From CAYQAJ01 sp964415245 (GTDB lineage: Bacteria; Planctomycetota; Planctomycetia; Pirellulales; Pirellulaceae), in assembly GCA_964415245.1 (NCBI GenBank), contig CAYQAJ010000028.1, positions 1-30,361 of the forward strand: a DNA stretch of 30,361 nucleotides, written 5' to 3'. Positions 1 through 8,600 of the stretch are shown piece by piece (within the stretch, counting starts at the first letter, position 1; every line of letters starts with the position of its first letter). The position numbers and the translations under genes were made by a program. The notes beneath the pieces are model-generated. The model was not told the origin of the DNA. It did not search any database and saw nothing but the letters and a program-made list of their open reading frames with translations.

Positions 1-3000
1 CTCGATGCACCGATTCTGGCGATTCGGTATCTGCTGGGTTTGCGCCCCGACGAACCCATCCCGCGTGTCTCCGTGCGGCTGGGAACAACGCGCGGCACCA
101 ACGCCCTGATTACACGGCGCGGCGCGCTGGCGGCACTCGTCATCACCCGCGGCTTTGGCGACGTCCTGGCGATCGGCTACCAGAATCGGCCCTGGCTGTT
201 CGACCTGGATATCGAAAAGCCGCCGCCTCTTTGCTCCCGCGTGGTGGAAGTCGAAGAACGCATCGCGTCCGATGGCAGCGTCCTCGTCGCTCCCGACGCC
301 GAAAGAATTCGCGCCACGCTCCTTACGCTGCGCGAAGACAACGTCGAGTCCCTCGCCATCTGCTTGCTCAACGCCTATAGCAACGGCGAGCACGAGTTGC
401 TCGTCGAGCGGACGGCTCGCGAGCTCGGTTTCGACGAGATCAGCGTCTCCAGCCGCGTGGCGCCGATGATGAAGATTGTGCCCCGTGGCGACACCACGGT
501 GGTCGACGCCTATCTCAACCCCGTGCTTCGCTCGTACGTCGAGCGGCTTCGCGGCGCGCTTGGCGCGAGCAAACCGGGCGACCTGCGCCTTTTGACTTCG
601 GCCGGCGGCCTGGTGCAGGCCGAGCGATTTGTGGGCAAGGATAGCATTCTCTCGGGACCGGCCGGTGGTGTGGTGGGCTTCTCGCGCGTGGCGCAAGGGG
701 CGGGCTTCGAGCAGGCCATCGGCTTCGATATGGGGGGCACCAGCACCGACGTCTCGCGGTTCGACGGCCGGTTCGAGCTGGAGTACGAAACCGAGAAGGC
801 CGGCGTGCGCATCGCCGCTCCCATGCTGGCTATCGAAACGGTCGCGGCCGGCGGCGGCTCGATCTGCCGGTTCGACGGCGTAAAGCTGGTCGTCGGCCCC
901 GACAGCGCCGGCGCCGAACCCGGCCCCGCCTGCTATGGACGCGGCGGGCCGCTGGCCGTGACCGACGCGAATCTGCTGTTGGGCCGCATCTTGCCCGAGC
1001 ATTTTCCATTTCCGCTCGACCGCCGGGCCGTGGAGCGCCGCTTCGACGAGATTGCCCGTGAGATCGCCGGCGCCACCGGCCAGCGCCGCACGCGCCAGGA
1101 GCTGGCCGACGGATTCGTCCGCGTGGCCAACGCCAACATGGTTCGGGCTATCCGCGCCATTTCGACCGCCAAGGGATTCGACGCGCGCGACTACGTGCTA
1201 GTGGCGTTCGGCGGCGCCGCTCCGCAGCATGCGTGCGCCGTGGCGGACGAGCTGGGCATGCGTCAGATTCTCTGCCATCCTGATGCGGGACTGCTCAGCG
1301 CGCGCGGCATCGGACTGGCCGACGTGGTGCGGCATCGTTCCACGGGAGTGTACCGATCGCTGGAAGCGGCGACGCTCGCAGACATGGCGGCCGTGCTCGA
1401 AGCTCTCGCCGACGAAGCGCGGCGCGACGTGCTCGACGAGGACGTTCCGCCCGAGCGGATCGAAGTCACCCGCTGGCTCGACGTGCGCTATCAGGGGGTC
1501 GAGGCGTCTCTCACCGTGCCCGTCGGCGGAGGAGAGGATGGCGAAGAAGGCAATTCTGGCGACGAAACGGGCCGCTTGCGCGAATCGTTCGAGACGGAGC
1601 ATCGCCGCCTGTATGGGTACATCCACGAAGACAGGCCTCTGGAAATTGTTACGGCCCGCGTCGAGGCAATTGGGCGCAGTGACGCGCGAATCGAGCGTTC
1701 AGATCGCGCGGCCGCGAAAGAGGCAGCACCCACCGCGACCACCACCGTCTGGTCGAACGGTCGCGAGACAGCGGCGAACGTTTACCTACGCAGCGATTTG
1801 CAGGCGGGCGCCGTCATCACGGGCCCGGCCATCGTGGTCGATGCGGCGTCAACCACCGTCGTTGACCCCGGCTGGCATGGCGAAGTGCTCACCGGCGGCG
1901 AGCTGCTCATCACGCCGGTCGCGCCCTCCGCGCAAGCGGCCGCGACAACCGCGCCTGAATCCGCGGCCGCACGCACCACGGACACCAACACCGCCGATCC
2001 CGTCCTCCTGGAGATCTTCAACAACCGCTTCGCGGCAATCGCCGAGCAGATGGGCATCACGCTCCGCAATACCGCCGGCAGCGTGAACGTGAAGGAGCGG
2101 CTCGACTTCAGTTGCGCCCTGTTCACGCCGTCGGGCGATCTGGTGGCCGGGGCGCTTCACATCCCCGTGCATCTCGGGGCGATGAGCGAAACGGTGCGGC
2201 ACGTGATTGCCGATAACCCGCGCATCGAGCCCGGCGACGTGTTCCTCACCAACGACCCGTACCGCGGCGGCTCGCACTTGCCCGACCTGACTGTCGTTTC
2301 GCCCGTGCATGACGGCGCCTCGGGCGAACTGTTGTTCTTCACCGCTTGCCGTGCCCATCATGCCGAAATCGGCGGCGCGGCCCCGGGCTCGATGCCGCCG
2401 TTTTCCCGCACGTTGGCCGAGGAAGGCGTGCTCATCGGCAACTTTCGCGTCGTAGCCGCGGGGCGGTCGCGGCTTGACGAGTTGCGCACTTTACTCCTCT
2501 CCGGCCGCTACCCCACCCGCAACGTCGACGACAACCTGGCCGACGTGGCCGCGCAAATCGCCGCCAATCGCCGCGGAGCGAGCGAATTGATCACTCTCGT
2601 CGAGCGGCACTCGCTCCCTTTGGTTCAAGCATATATGCGGCACGTGCGCGAAGCGGCCGAACGGAAGACGCGCGCCGCTCTCGCCCAGCTCCCGGATGGT
2701 TGCCGCCGCTTCACCGACTACCTCGACGACGGCTCGCCCATCGCCGTGGCGTTCACCATCGCCTCCGACAGCGCCACCATCGACTTCTCGGGCACGGGCC
2801 CCGTGCTGCCGGGCAACCTCAACGCCAATCGCGCCATCGTCACGGCCGCGGTGATGTACTGCCTGCGGCTTTTAATCGACGAGGATATCCCGCTCAACGA
2901 GGGGATGCTGGCTCCGGTCGACATCGTGCTGCCGCCGTGTCTGTTAAATCCGCCGCCGGGCCGCTCGCCCGAGGAGTCGCCCGCGGTGGCGGGGGGCAAC

Positions 3001-3537
3001 GTCGAAACCTCGCAGCGCGTGGTCGACGTGCTGTTAGGCTCGCTGCAGCTTGCCGCCGCGAGCCAGGGGACGATGAACAACCTGCTCTTCGGCGACGATC
3101 GCGTCGGCTACTACGAGACCATCTGCGGCGGCGCCGGCGCCACACCCCGCCGTAATGGCGCCGATGCCGTGCACACGCACATGACCAACACCCGACTCAC
3201 CGACCCCGAAGTGCTGGAGCATCGCTACCCGGTTCGCGTGCGGGAGTTCGCCGTGCGGCGCGGTTCCGGCGGAGCGGGCGCGCGGCGCGGCGGCGACGGC
3301 GCAGTACGGCGAATCGAGTTTCTGCGTCCCCTCGAAGTGTCGATCGTCTCGCAGCGCCGCGGGGCATATCCGCCTTACGGTGTGGATGGCGGCTCGCCGG
3401 GTGCTCTCGGCGTGAATCGTCTCGATCGTACCGATGGAACGAGCGAAACCCTGCCCGCCATCGTCCAGTTCCGCGCGCAAGCCGGCGACGTACTCACCAT
3501 CGAAACGCCCGGCGGCGGCGGCTGGGGCCGTCCGTGA
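1..3537 (+). CDS. 5-oxoprolinase / hydantoinase, fused HyuA-HyuB, 5' truncated by window edge
   Basis: The frame is open from base 1; the first plausible start inside the window (TTG at 40) lies within conserved sequence, so the true start is upstream. 1178 residues are visible, against about 1200-1300 for full-length fused ATP-dependent 5-oxoprolinases, so roughly 50-70 N-terminal residues are missing. The HyuA half spans about residues 1-640, with LGTTRGTNAL near the start and the nucleotide-binding-like motif FDMGGTSTDV at about 242-251. A low-complexity linker rich in Ala, Thr and Pro follows. The HyuB half begins at about residue 665 with FLTNDPYRGGSHLPDL at about 748 and ends in the typical glycine-rich tail GGGGWGRP. 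The family hydrolyses 5-oxoproline or hydantoin-type rings with ATP in the cytoplasm; the exact substrate cannot be read from sequence. No partner gene follows on the same transcript: a new promoter begins 42 bp after the stop. Confidence 0.93.
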   Translation, partial: LDAPILAIRYLLGLRPDEPIPRVSVRLGTTRGTNALITRRGALAALVITRGFGDVLAIGYQNRPWLFDLDIEKPPPLCSRVVEVEERIASDGSVLVAPDAERIRATLLTLREDNVESLAICLLNAYSNGEHELLVERTARELGFDEISVSSRVAPMMKIVPRGDTTVVDAYLNPVLRSYVERLRGALGASKPGDLRLLTSAGGLVQAERFVGKDSILSGPAGGVVGFSRVAQGAGFEQAIGFDMGGTSTDVSRFDGRFELEYETEKAGVRIAAPMLAIETVAAGGGSICRFDGVKLVVGPDSAGAEPGPACYGRGGPLAVTDANLLLGRILPEHFPFPLDRRAVERRFDEIAREIAGATGQRRTRQELADGFVRVANANMVRAIRAISTAKGFDARDYVLVAFGGAAPQHACAVADELGMRQILCHPDAGLLSARGIGLADVVRHRSTGVYRSLEAATLADMAAVLEALADEARRDVLDEDVPPERIEVTRWLDVRYQGVEASLTVPVGGGEDGEEGNSGDETGRLRESFETEHRRLYGYIHEDRPLEIVTARVEAIGRSDARIERSDRAAAKEAAPTATTTVWSNGRETAANVYLRSDLQAGAVITGPAIVVDAASTTVVDPGWHGEVLTGGELLITPVAPSAQAAATTAPESAAARTTDTNTADPVLLEIFNNRFAAIAEQMGITLRNTAGSVNVKERLDFSCALFTPSGDLVAGALHIPVHLGAMSETVRHVIADNPRIEPGDVFLTNDPYRGGSHLPDLTVVSPVHDGASGELLFFTACRAHHAEIGGAAPGSMPPFSRTLAEEGVLIGNFRVVAAGRSRLDELRTLLLSGRYPTRNVDDNLADVAAQIAANRRGASELITLVERHSLPLVQAYMRHVREAAERKTRAALAQLPDGCRRFTDYLDDGSPIAVAFTIASDSATIDFSGTGPVLPGNLNANRAIVTAAVMYCLRLLIDEDIPLNEGMLAPVDIVLPPCLLNPPPGRSPEESPAVAGGNVETSQRVVDVLLGSLQLAAASQGTMNNLLFGDDRVGYYETICGGAGATPRRNGADAVHTHMTNTRLTDPEVLEHRYPVRVREFAVRRGSGGAGARRGGDGAVRRIEFLRPLEVSIVSQRRGAYPPYGVDGGSPGALGVNRLDRTDGTSETLPAIVQFRAQAGDVLTIETPGGGGWGRP

Positions 3538-3578
3538 CGCGCATTTCCCACGGCGGACAATTTCTTCCCATCTGATGC

Positions 3579-3608
3579 TTGACATCGGTGCGGTGAACCC
3601 GCCACAAT
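3579..3608 (+). promoter_or_regulatory. Candidate sigma70-type promoter of the BlaI-like gene
   Basis: A perfect -35 hexamer TTGACA (3579-3584) is followed after 18 bp by CACAAT (3603-3608), 4/6 to the -10 consensus. It lies 47 bp upstream of the BlaI-like start and just before a perfect palindrome, the arrangement expected for an autoregulated repressor. Confidence 0.5.
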
Positions 3609-3616
3609 ACCAATAC

Positions 3617-3629
3617 AGACAAGTTGTCT
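3617..3629 (+). promoter_or_regulatory. Candidate BlaI-family operator (13-bp palindrome)
   Basis: AGACAA-g-TTGTCT is a perfect 6-1-6 inverted repeat placed 8 bp after the putative -10 and 25 bp before the start codon. BlaI/MecI repressors bind dyads overlapping their own promoters. The sequence differs from the classic TACA/TGTA staphylococcal dyad, so assignment rests on position and symmetry only. Confidence 0.45.
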
Positions 3630-3654
3630 TTTTCAGGCTTGCGGAGTTGCTCAC

Positions 3655-3878
3655 GTGCCACGCATGCAATCGGAAGTCACCGAAACCGAGTTGGCCGTAT
3701 TGCAGGGCTTGTGGAAGCGCGGCGAACTGACGAGCTCGGAAGTCGCCGAACTACTGTACGACGAGGTATCCAATCCCAAGCGCTCGTCGGCGCAAAAGCT
3801 ATTAGACCGATTGATACGCAAGGGCTGCGTGAAGTGTGTTCGATCGCGCCGCCCACACGTGTTTCGCGCCGCCGTCAG
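3655..3878 (+). CDS. BlaI/MecI-family winged-helix repressor, 3' part lost in assembly gap
   Basis: The GTG at 3655 opens a reading frame whose first 74 residues match the DNA-binding half of BlaI/MecI/CopY repressors: an acidic start (SEVTETELAVLQGLWKRGEL), the helix-turn-helix region TSSEVAELL, and the wing-region pattern KLLDRLIRKGCVKCVR. An ATG at 3664 is an alternative start. The family is usually about 120-130 residues, so the dimerisation half lies in the N block. BlaI proteins repress target genes until an M56 metallopeptidase partner triggers their cleavage; an M56 gene follows directly after the gap, supporting the call. Autoregulation through the palindrome at 3617-3629 is inferred. 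Reading through the Ns gives an apparent single protein with the M56 part, which is an artefact of a gap whose length happens to keep frame. Confidence 0.85.
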
Positions 3879-3978
3879 NNNNNNNNNNNNNNNNNNNNNN
3901 NNNNNNNNNNNNNNNNNNNNNNNNNNNNNNNNNNNNNNNNNNNNNNNNNNNNNNNNNNNNNNNNNNNNNNNNNNNNNN
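3879..3978. other. Assembly gap (100 N)
   Basis: Exactly 100 undetermined bases, the usual placeholder for a gap of unknown size. From family lengths, about 50 residues of BlaI plus the first transmembrane segments of the M56 protein are missing, so the real gap is probably several hundred bases. Confidence 0.98.
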
Positions 3979-5559
3979 TTGGTGCTGTTGAAGTTTGTCA
4001 CTCCCCCGATTGTCGTGATTCCCGTTGCACTGCTTCCGGCGGCCGATGGCGCGAACCCGGATTGGGCGGTGTCGGAAGGGGCACAAAGCGCAACTGCTTG
4101 GAATCACTCCAGCACCGACGCGGCGGCGGGCTCGACATCGCCATTCGATCTCCACCACGGCTCCGGCGGTTCGCGTCGCGAGCCAATCTCGGCAAGTGCC
4201 AACTCGTTGACTGCGTTCCTTGCTACCGTCTCGTGGAAGTCGTGGATCACGGCCGCCTGGTTGCTCGGCACGCTGGCATGTGTATGCCTCACGCTCGGCC
4301 GCGTCGTTCGCTTTCGCAACATCTTGAAAGCAGCGAAGCCAGCCAGCGCCTTGCTGGTCGAGGAGGCGCGCGGATTGTGCCGCGCCGTGGGGCTGAAGCG
4401 GTGTCCGTCGCTCGTCGTGCTCGAGGAGAGAGTCTCGCCATTCATCTGGCCGTTTTCCTGGCCCGCCACGATTGTTCTCCCCGCACGGCTGCTCGATCGG
4501 CTGGACGTCGATTCCCGGCGTGCGATACTCGCTCACGAGCTGGTACACGCCCGCCGAAACGATCACTTGGTGCGACTGTTGGAGCTTGCCGCGACCGCGC
4601 TCTTTTGGTGGCATCCATTGCTCTGGTTGTCGCGCCGCCATCTGCGCGAAGCCGAAGAACGCTGCGCCGACGCGGAAGTGGTCGGCCGACTCCCCGATGC
4701 CCGACGAAGCTACGCGCTCGCCCTGCTGGAAACGGTCGCGTTTCTGAGCTCCGCCCGCAGGTCGCTTCCCGTGGCAGCGACGGGTGCCGAGCCTGCCGCA
4801 CCGCTCAAGGGTCGAATCGCGGCAATCCTCACCATGGCTCCCGCGCGCCGAGTCGCGATGCACTACATCATGGCAGCATGCGCCGTCGCGGTGGCAGTGC
4901 TGCCGTTGGGAATCGTCGCCGCGAAACCTCGGGCGGACGGCGATCGGGGCGCCATTCTCGCGTTCAAGATCGAACCCGGTGATCGCGACTCTGTGGATCG
5001 CACGCGGCAAGTCGCCGAGATTTCCGAAGGCCAGCAAGACGAGCAACCGCCGATTGGCGACGACGCACGCAGCCTGGCGATCGGCGCCGGTTCGCAGCCG
5101 GATTCGAGCTTCCTCGACGACGTGGCATTTCAGGCGGATGTCCCCGTCAAGAAACTCAACGTCGGCGCACGACTCCCCTTCGGCAACCGATGGCAAGAGT
5201 TGACCGAGGTTCCCCGGCCGTTGGTGGGACTGAACTATGGGATGCGAGGCGGATACGAGGGAATCGCCCGATTCCGCGTGACTCGCGATCAAACGGTCTA
5301 CCTTGCCATGCACAACGATGAGTGGGGCGGCGGAGGCAATTCGTCGGGCGGATGGAAAGAAGAAGTGGTTTCACGCGGCGAGCTCGAATCGCAAGGTTGG
5401 CGACGGATCGGTGAGCTGCAATTTGTCGACAGACAGCGTGATAAGCAAACAAACTGGCTCGTTTTCGTCAAAGAGTGTGGGGCGGGCGAGAGTTACGCAA
5501 TTCGCAATCACAAGTATCACGCGCCCATCGTCATCTGGGGCGAAAGCGGCGACAAATGA
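3979..5559 (+). CDS. M56 (BlaR1/MecR1-like) membrane metallopeptidase, 5' lost in assembly gap
   Basis: The 526 residues after the gap begin inside a hydrophobic segment (LVLLKFVTPP). A second membrane segment follows at about residues 80-100, then the M56 catalytic region: SPFIWPFSWPATIVLP, the zinc motif HELVH (first His at about residue 186 of this fragment, 4534-4548) followed by ARRNDH, then WWHPLLW and the downstream acidic motif EERCADAEVV expected to supply the third zinc ligand. A further membrane helix (around MHYIMAACAVAVAVLPLGI) leads to an extracytoplasmic tail of about 220 residues that I do not recognise; it lacks the penicillin-binding sensor motifs of BlaR1. The family senses an envelope signal and cleaves the cognate BlaI repressor. 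The ligand here is unknown. The stop lies 91 bp before the large lipoprotein gene, so co-regulation is plausible. Confidence 0.87.
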   Translation: MVLLKFVTPPIVVIPVALLPAADGANPDWAVSEGAQSATAWNHSSTDAAAGSTSPFDLHHGSGGSRREPISASANSLTAFLATVSWKSWITAAWLLGTLACVCLTLGRVVRFRNILKAAKPASALLVEEARGLCRAVGLKRCPSLVVLEERVSPFIWPFSWPATIVLPARLLDRLDVDSRRAILAHELVHARRNDHLVRLLELAATALFWWHPLLWLSRRHLREAEERCADAEVVGRLPDARRSYALALLETVAFLSSARRSLPVAATGAEPAAPLKGRIAAILTMAPARRVAMHYIMAACAVAVAVLPLGIVAAKPRADGDRGAILAFKIEPGDRDSVDRTRQVAEISEGQQDEQPPIGDDARSLAIGAGSQPDSSFLDDVAFQADVPVKKLNVGARLPFGNRWQELTEVPRPLVGLNYGMRGGYEGIARFRVTRDQTVYLAMHNDEWGGGGNSSGGWKEEVVSRGELESQGWRRIGELQFVDRQRDKQTNWLVFVKECGAGESYAIRNHKYHAPIVIWGESGDK

Positions 5560-5650
5560 ACACGAGCGACGTGCAGCATCCGCGCGGCAACTCTTCGACC
5601 GATGCCGCTGCGTGGCTGCCGCCCGTTACGTTCAACATGGGAGCGCAACC

Positions 5651-8600
5651 ATGAAATCTCGTATGACATGCTGGCTGACCGCCGGCCTGGCAATCGTTTG
5701 TCTGTCGCTCGCCGCATGCGGCGGTGGCGGTGGCGGCCATGATGGTACTGGCGATGGTCGCAAGGCCGATGGTAGCGGCGCCTCGGCAAAAAGCTCCGGC
5801 GGCGGCAACAAAGAGTCGGCGGCCGGTGGGTTCGAAACGCCCGATGCCGCGCTCGACGCATACGGCAAAGCTCTGGAAGAGGGCGACTACGCTGCCTTTC
5901 GCAAGATCGGCGCGAAGGACACTCAAACTCTACGAGGATTCGAGGCGATCATCTCGCTTCAGAAAAACATGTCGCACGACGAGGCCGCCAAAATCAACCT
6001 TCAGGCCCTGGCGCCGATGCAAGGTTTCGGCGATGCGGTGGCCCGGCGGTTCCCCACCGAGATCGACGGTGATCAGGCCGTGATCGTGCAATTGTTCGAG
6101 CGCGAGTTCGCCTTCGAAAAGGAAATCGGCTATCGCAAGTTCCTGTTCACCAGGTCGGGCGGCTCGTGGCATCTCACCAGCCAGGAGGCCGGTCCGGCGT
6201 CGAAGTTGCCCGCCAAATACGACTGGGACAACGCCCCGCAAAGCGGCGCGACCGGCGCGGCCGAAGTTTCCGACCCATCGGGCACGTCGCTGGTGCCCGT
6301 CGATGCGCTGGCGGCCGTCGTCGTTCACCCCCGGCGAGCCGCGGAATCGGAAACGGGGCAAGCGCTGCTTGCGCTCGACGCCGTTCAAGCCGGACTGGCG
6401 AAGTCGCACGTTCAGCCGAACGACGTCGAACGGATCATCTACGCCATGGGCATTCCGACCGAGGAGTCGGAGTCCGATTGCACGATCGTTCAGTTCGCGA
6501 AACCTCAATCGCGCACGGCCCTGCTACAGGAGGAGTTTGCCGATTTGCCCTACGAGGAGGTGCGATTCGCCGGCGCGACATACTATCGTTATGCTCACGA
6601 CACTCCTGATACCGGTGATACCGGCGATGTCGCTCCGCCCAACGCGGAATCGACAAGTCCAGCGGCGACTCCCGAAGCCTCATCCTCGGTTCTGGCCCGG
6701 TTTCCCGAAGATCGACAACCAAGCGCCAACGGCCACTCCGATGGCAGTGACAGCGGCAACTGGTTCTATTACAGTTCGCAGCGCCCCAATCCCACGTTGC
6801 CCGAGGCCGAGCTGCGCGAGCTTCACTGGAACGGCGACAAGAAGCGATACGAGGCGCCCCGCGGAGCGATGGGCAACACGTATCCGGCCATCGGCGGTTC
6901 GCTCGACCCGTCGCCCCGGCCTCCGCAGTTTGCCGTGCTAAGGTGGAAGAGCCGCGCGTCGGCACAAGTTCAAATTCGCGGCAATTTCCGCAAGTACAGC
7001 AACGCAAAGACCGGCGACGGCGTGCGGGCGCTGATCTTTGTCGACGGCGAGCAGGAATTCGCCGAAGACATACGAGCCACCGACACCATCGGCGCCGACT
7101 TCGCCGTCGCCGCGACGGTAAAGCCCGGTTCGATGGTTGATTTTGTCATCGATCCCAAAGGCAACTCCCGGTACGACTCGACCAAGCTCGCCGCCGTAAT
7201 TGAGCTTTCCGACGGGAGCGACATCGAGCGCATTGATACGGTCGATTCTGGCAAACGCCCGGAAGTGCCCGCGGGCGACGACGATTCGATGCTGTACGGC
7301 ACGGCCGTCTACTTTCCCGACGCGACGACGATGGTGAGCACGTCGGAGAATTGGCTCCGCGAGTTGCTCTCCGGCCCGCCTGCCGATACGCCCCTCACCA
7401 AAAGGCTGTCGCAGCTCGACCTCGACCACGATGTTGTTGCCATCGTCGCGCTCGAGGGCCATCAGGACCAAGTGGCCGAGTTGCTGGCGGCGCTGGCCGA
7501 ACACACCGGATCGCCCGAGCTGGGTGGCATGAGCGTCGTGCCGCGACATGCCCAGTTTGTGACTGCCGCGCTCGATCTCACGGGCGACACGCTGTTGAGC
7601 GTCACGGTGGAAGCGATCAGCGAGGAATCGGCCAGCGATGTGGAGAATGGACTGGACTCGATGATGGAAGCGGTAGAAGGATTGCGGCACGTCATCCCGG
7701 AAGAAAGTCCGTTGTTGCCCATGCTCAAGCAACTCGTGCGGGGGACATCGCTGCAAGCCGACGGCACGCAAGTCGCGCTCCGCGTGAAGATGCCCGCCGG
7801 ACTGCCCGACTTTGTCCGCACTGATGCAACAGCCGCGATCAAGACAATCGCCGAAATGTCGGCGCTCCCCGGCGCGCCGGGAACTTCCGATTCCGCCGAT
7901 GGTCGAACACCGCCCGATGGGGGCGCGACAGAAACGGTCTATCGCCCCCCGCCGAAGGATCATCCGGAGTTCCGCGATCTGGCGGTCAAGTCGCACGATT
8001 GCCGCGTCTTTTTCCCCGGCGAGCCGGATTTCTCCGAGCAGGTCGTGAAGATATCGGAAGGAAGCGTTCACGTCGCGACGTTTCAGGGAAAGACACCCCG
8101 CGCGTCGTATTTGTTCGAAATTTACACGTACCCCAAGGCCTTCGTCGACAAAAGGGGCGCCGAAGGTTTGCTCAAGCAAACCCGCGACACCCTGGTCGAT
8201 GCGCCGCGCGGCCGGTTGAATTCGAGCGAGCCGACAACGTATCACGACGCGCCGGCACTCGACTTCGTTTACGAGCATCCCGACACCACCGGCGCCGGCA
8301 AAGGACATTGTCGGGTCGTCATTCGCGGCAACCGCGTTTACCTGCTGGAAGTCGACGGCTCGAAAACGCCCGAAGACGAGATTGACGTGTTTCACGATTC
8401 GCTGGCACCCTACGCGCTGCCCAACGGCGGTTTGCCCGGGGACGACGTTCCCGCGGTCGTAGAAAAGCCGAAACTCCCCTTGCCCGACGAAGCAGCCCGC
8501 GAAGAAGCGCTCACGCTGGTGCGCGGGCAGTATGAGCAGCAATTTCAAGCCGCGAAGGCGCGATCGGAGAAAGTCGCCCTGGCGGAAGAGATGATTGCCC

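Noticed and set aside
5303..5650. N-terminal extension of the lipoprotein frame upstream of 5651
   Set aside because: It overlaps the M56 coding region in another frame; the lipoprotein signal begins at 5651.
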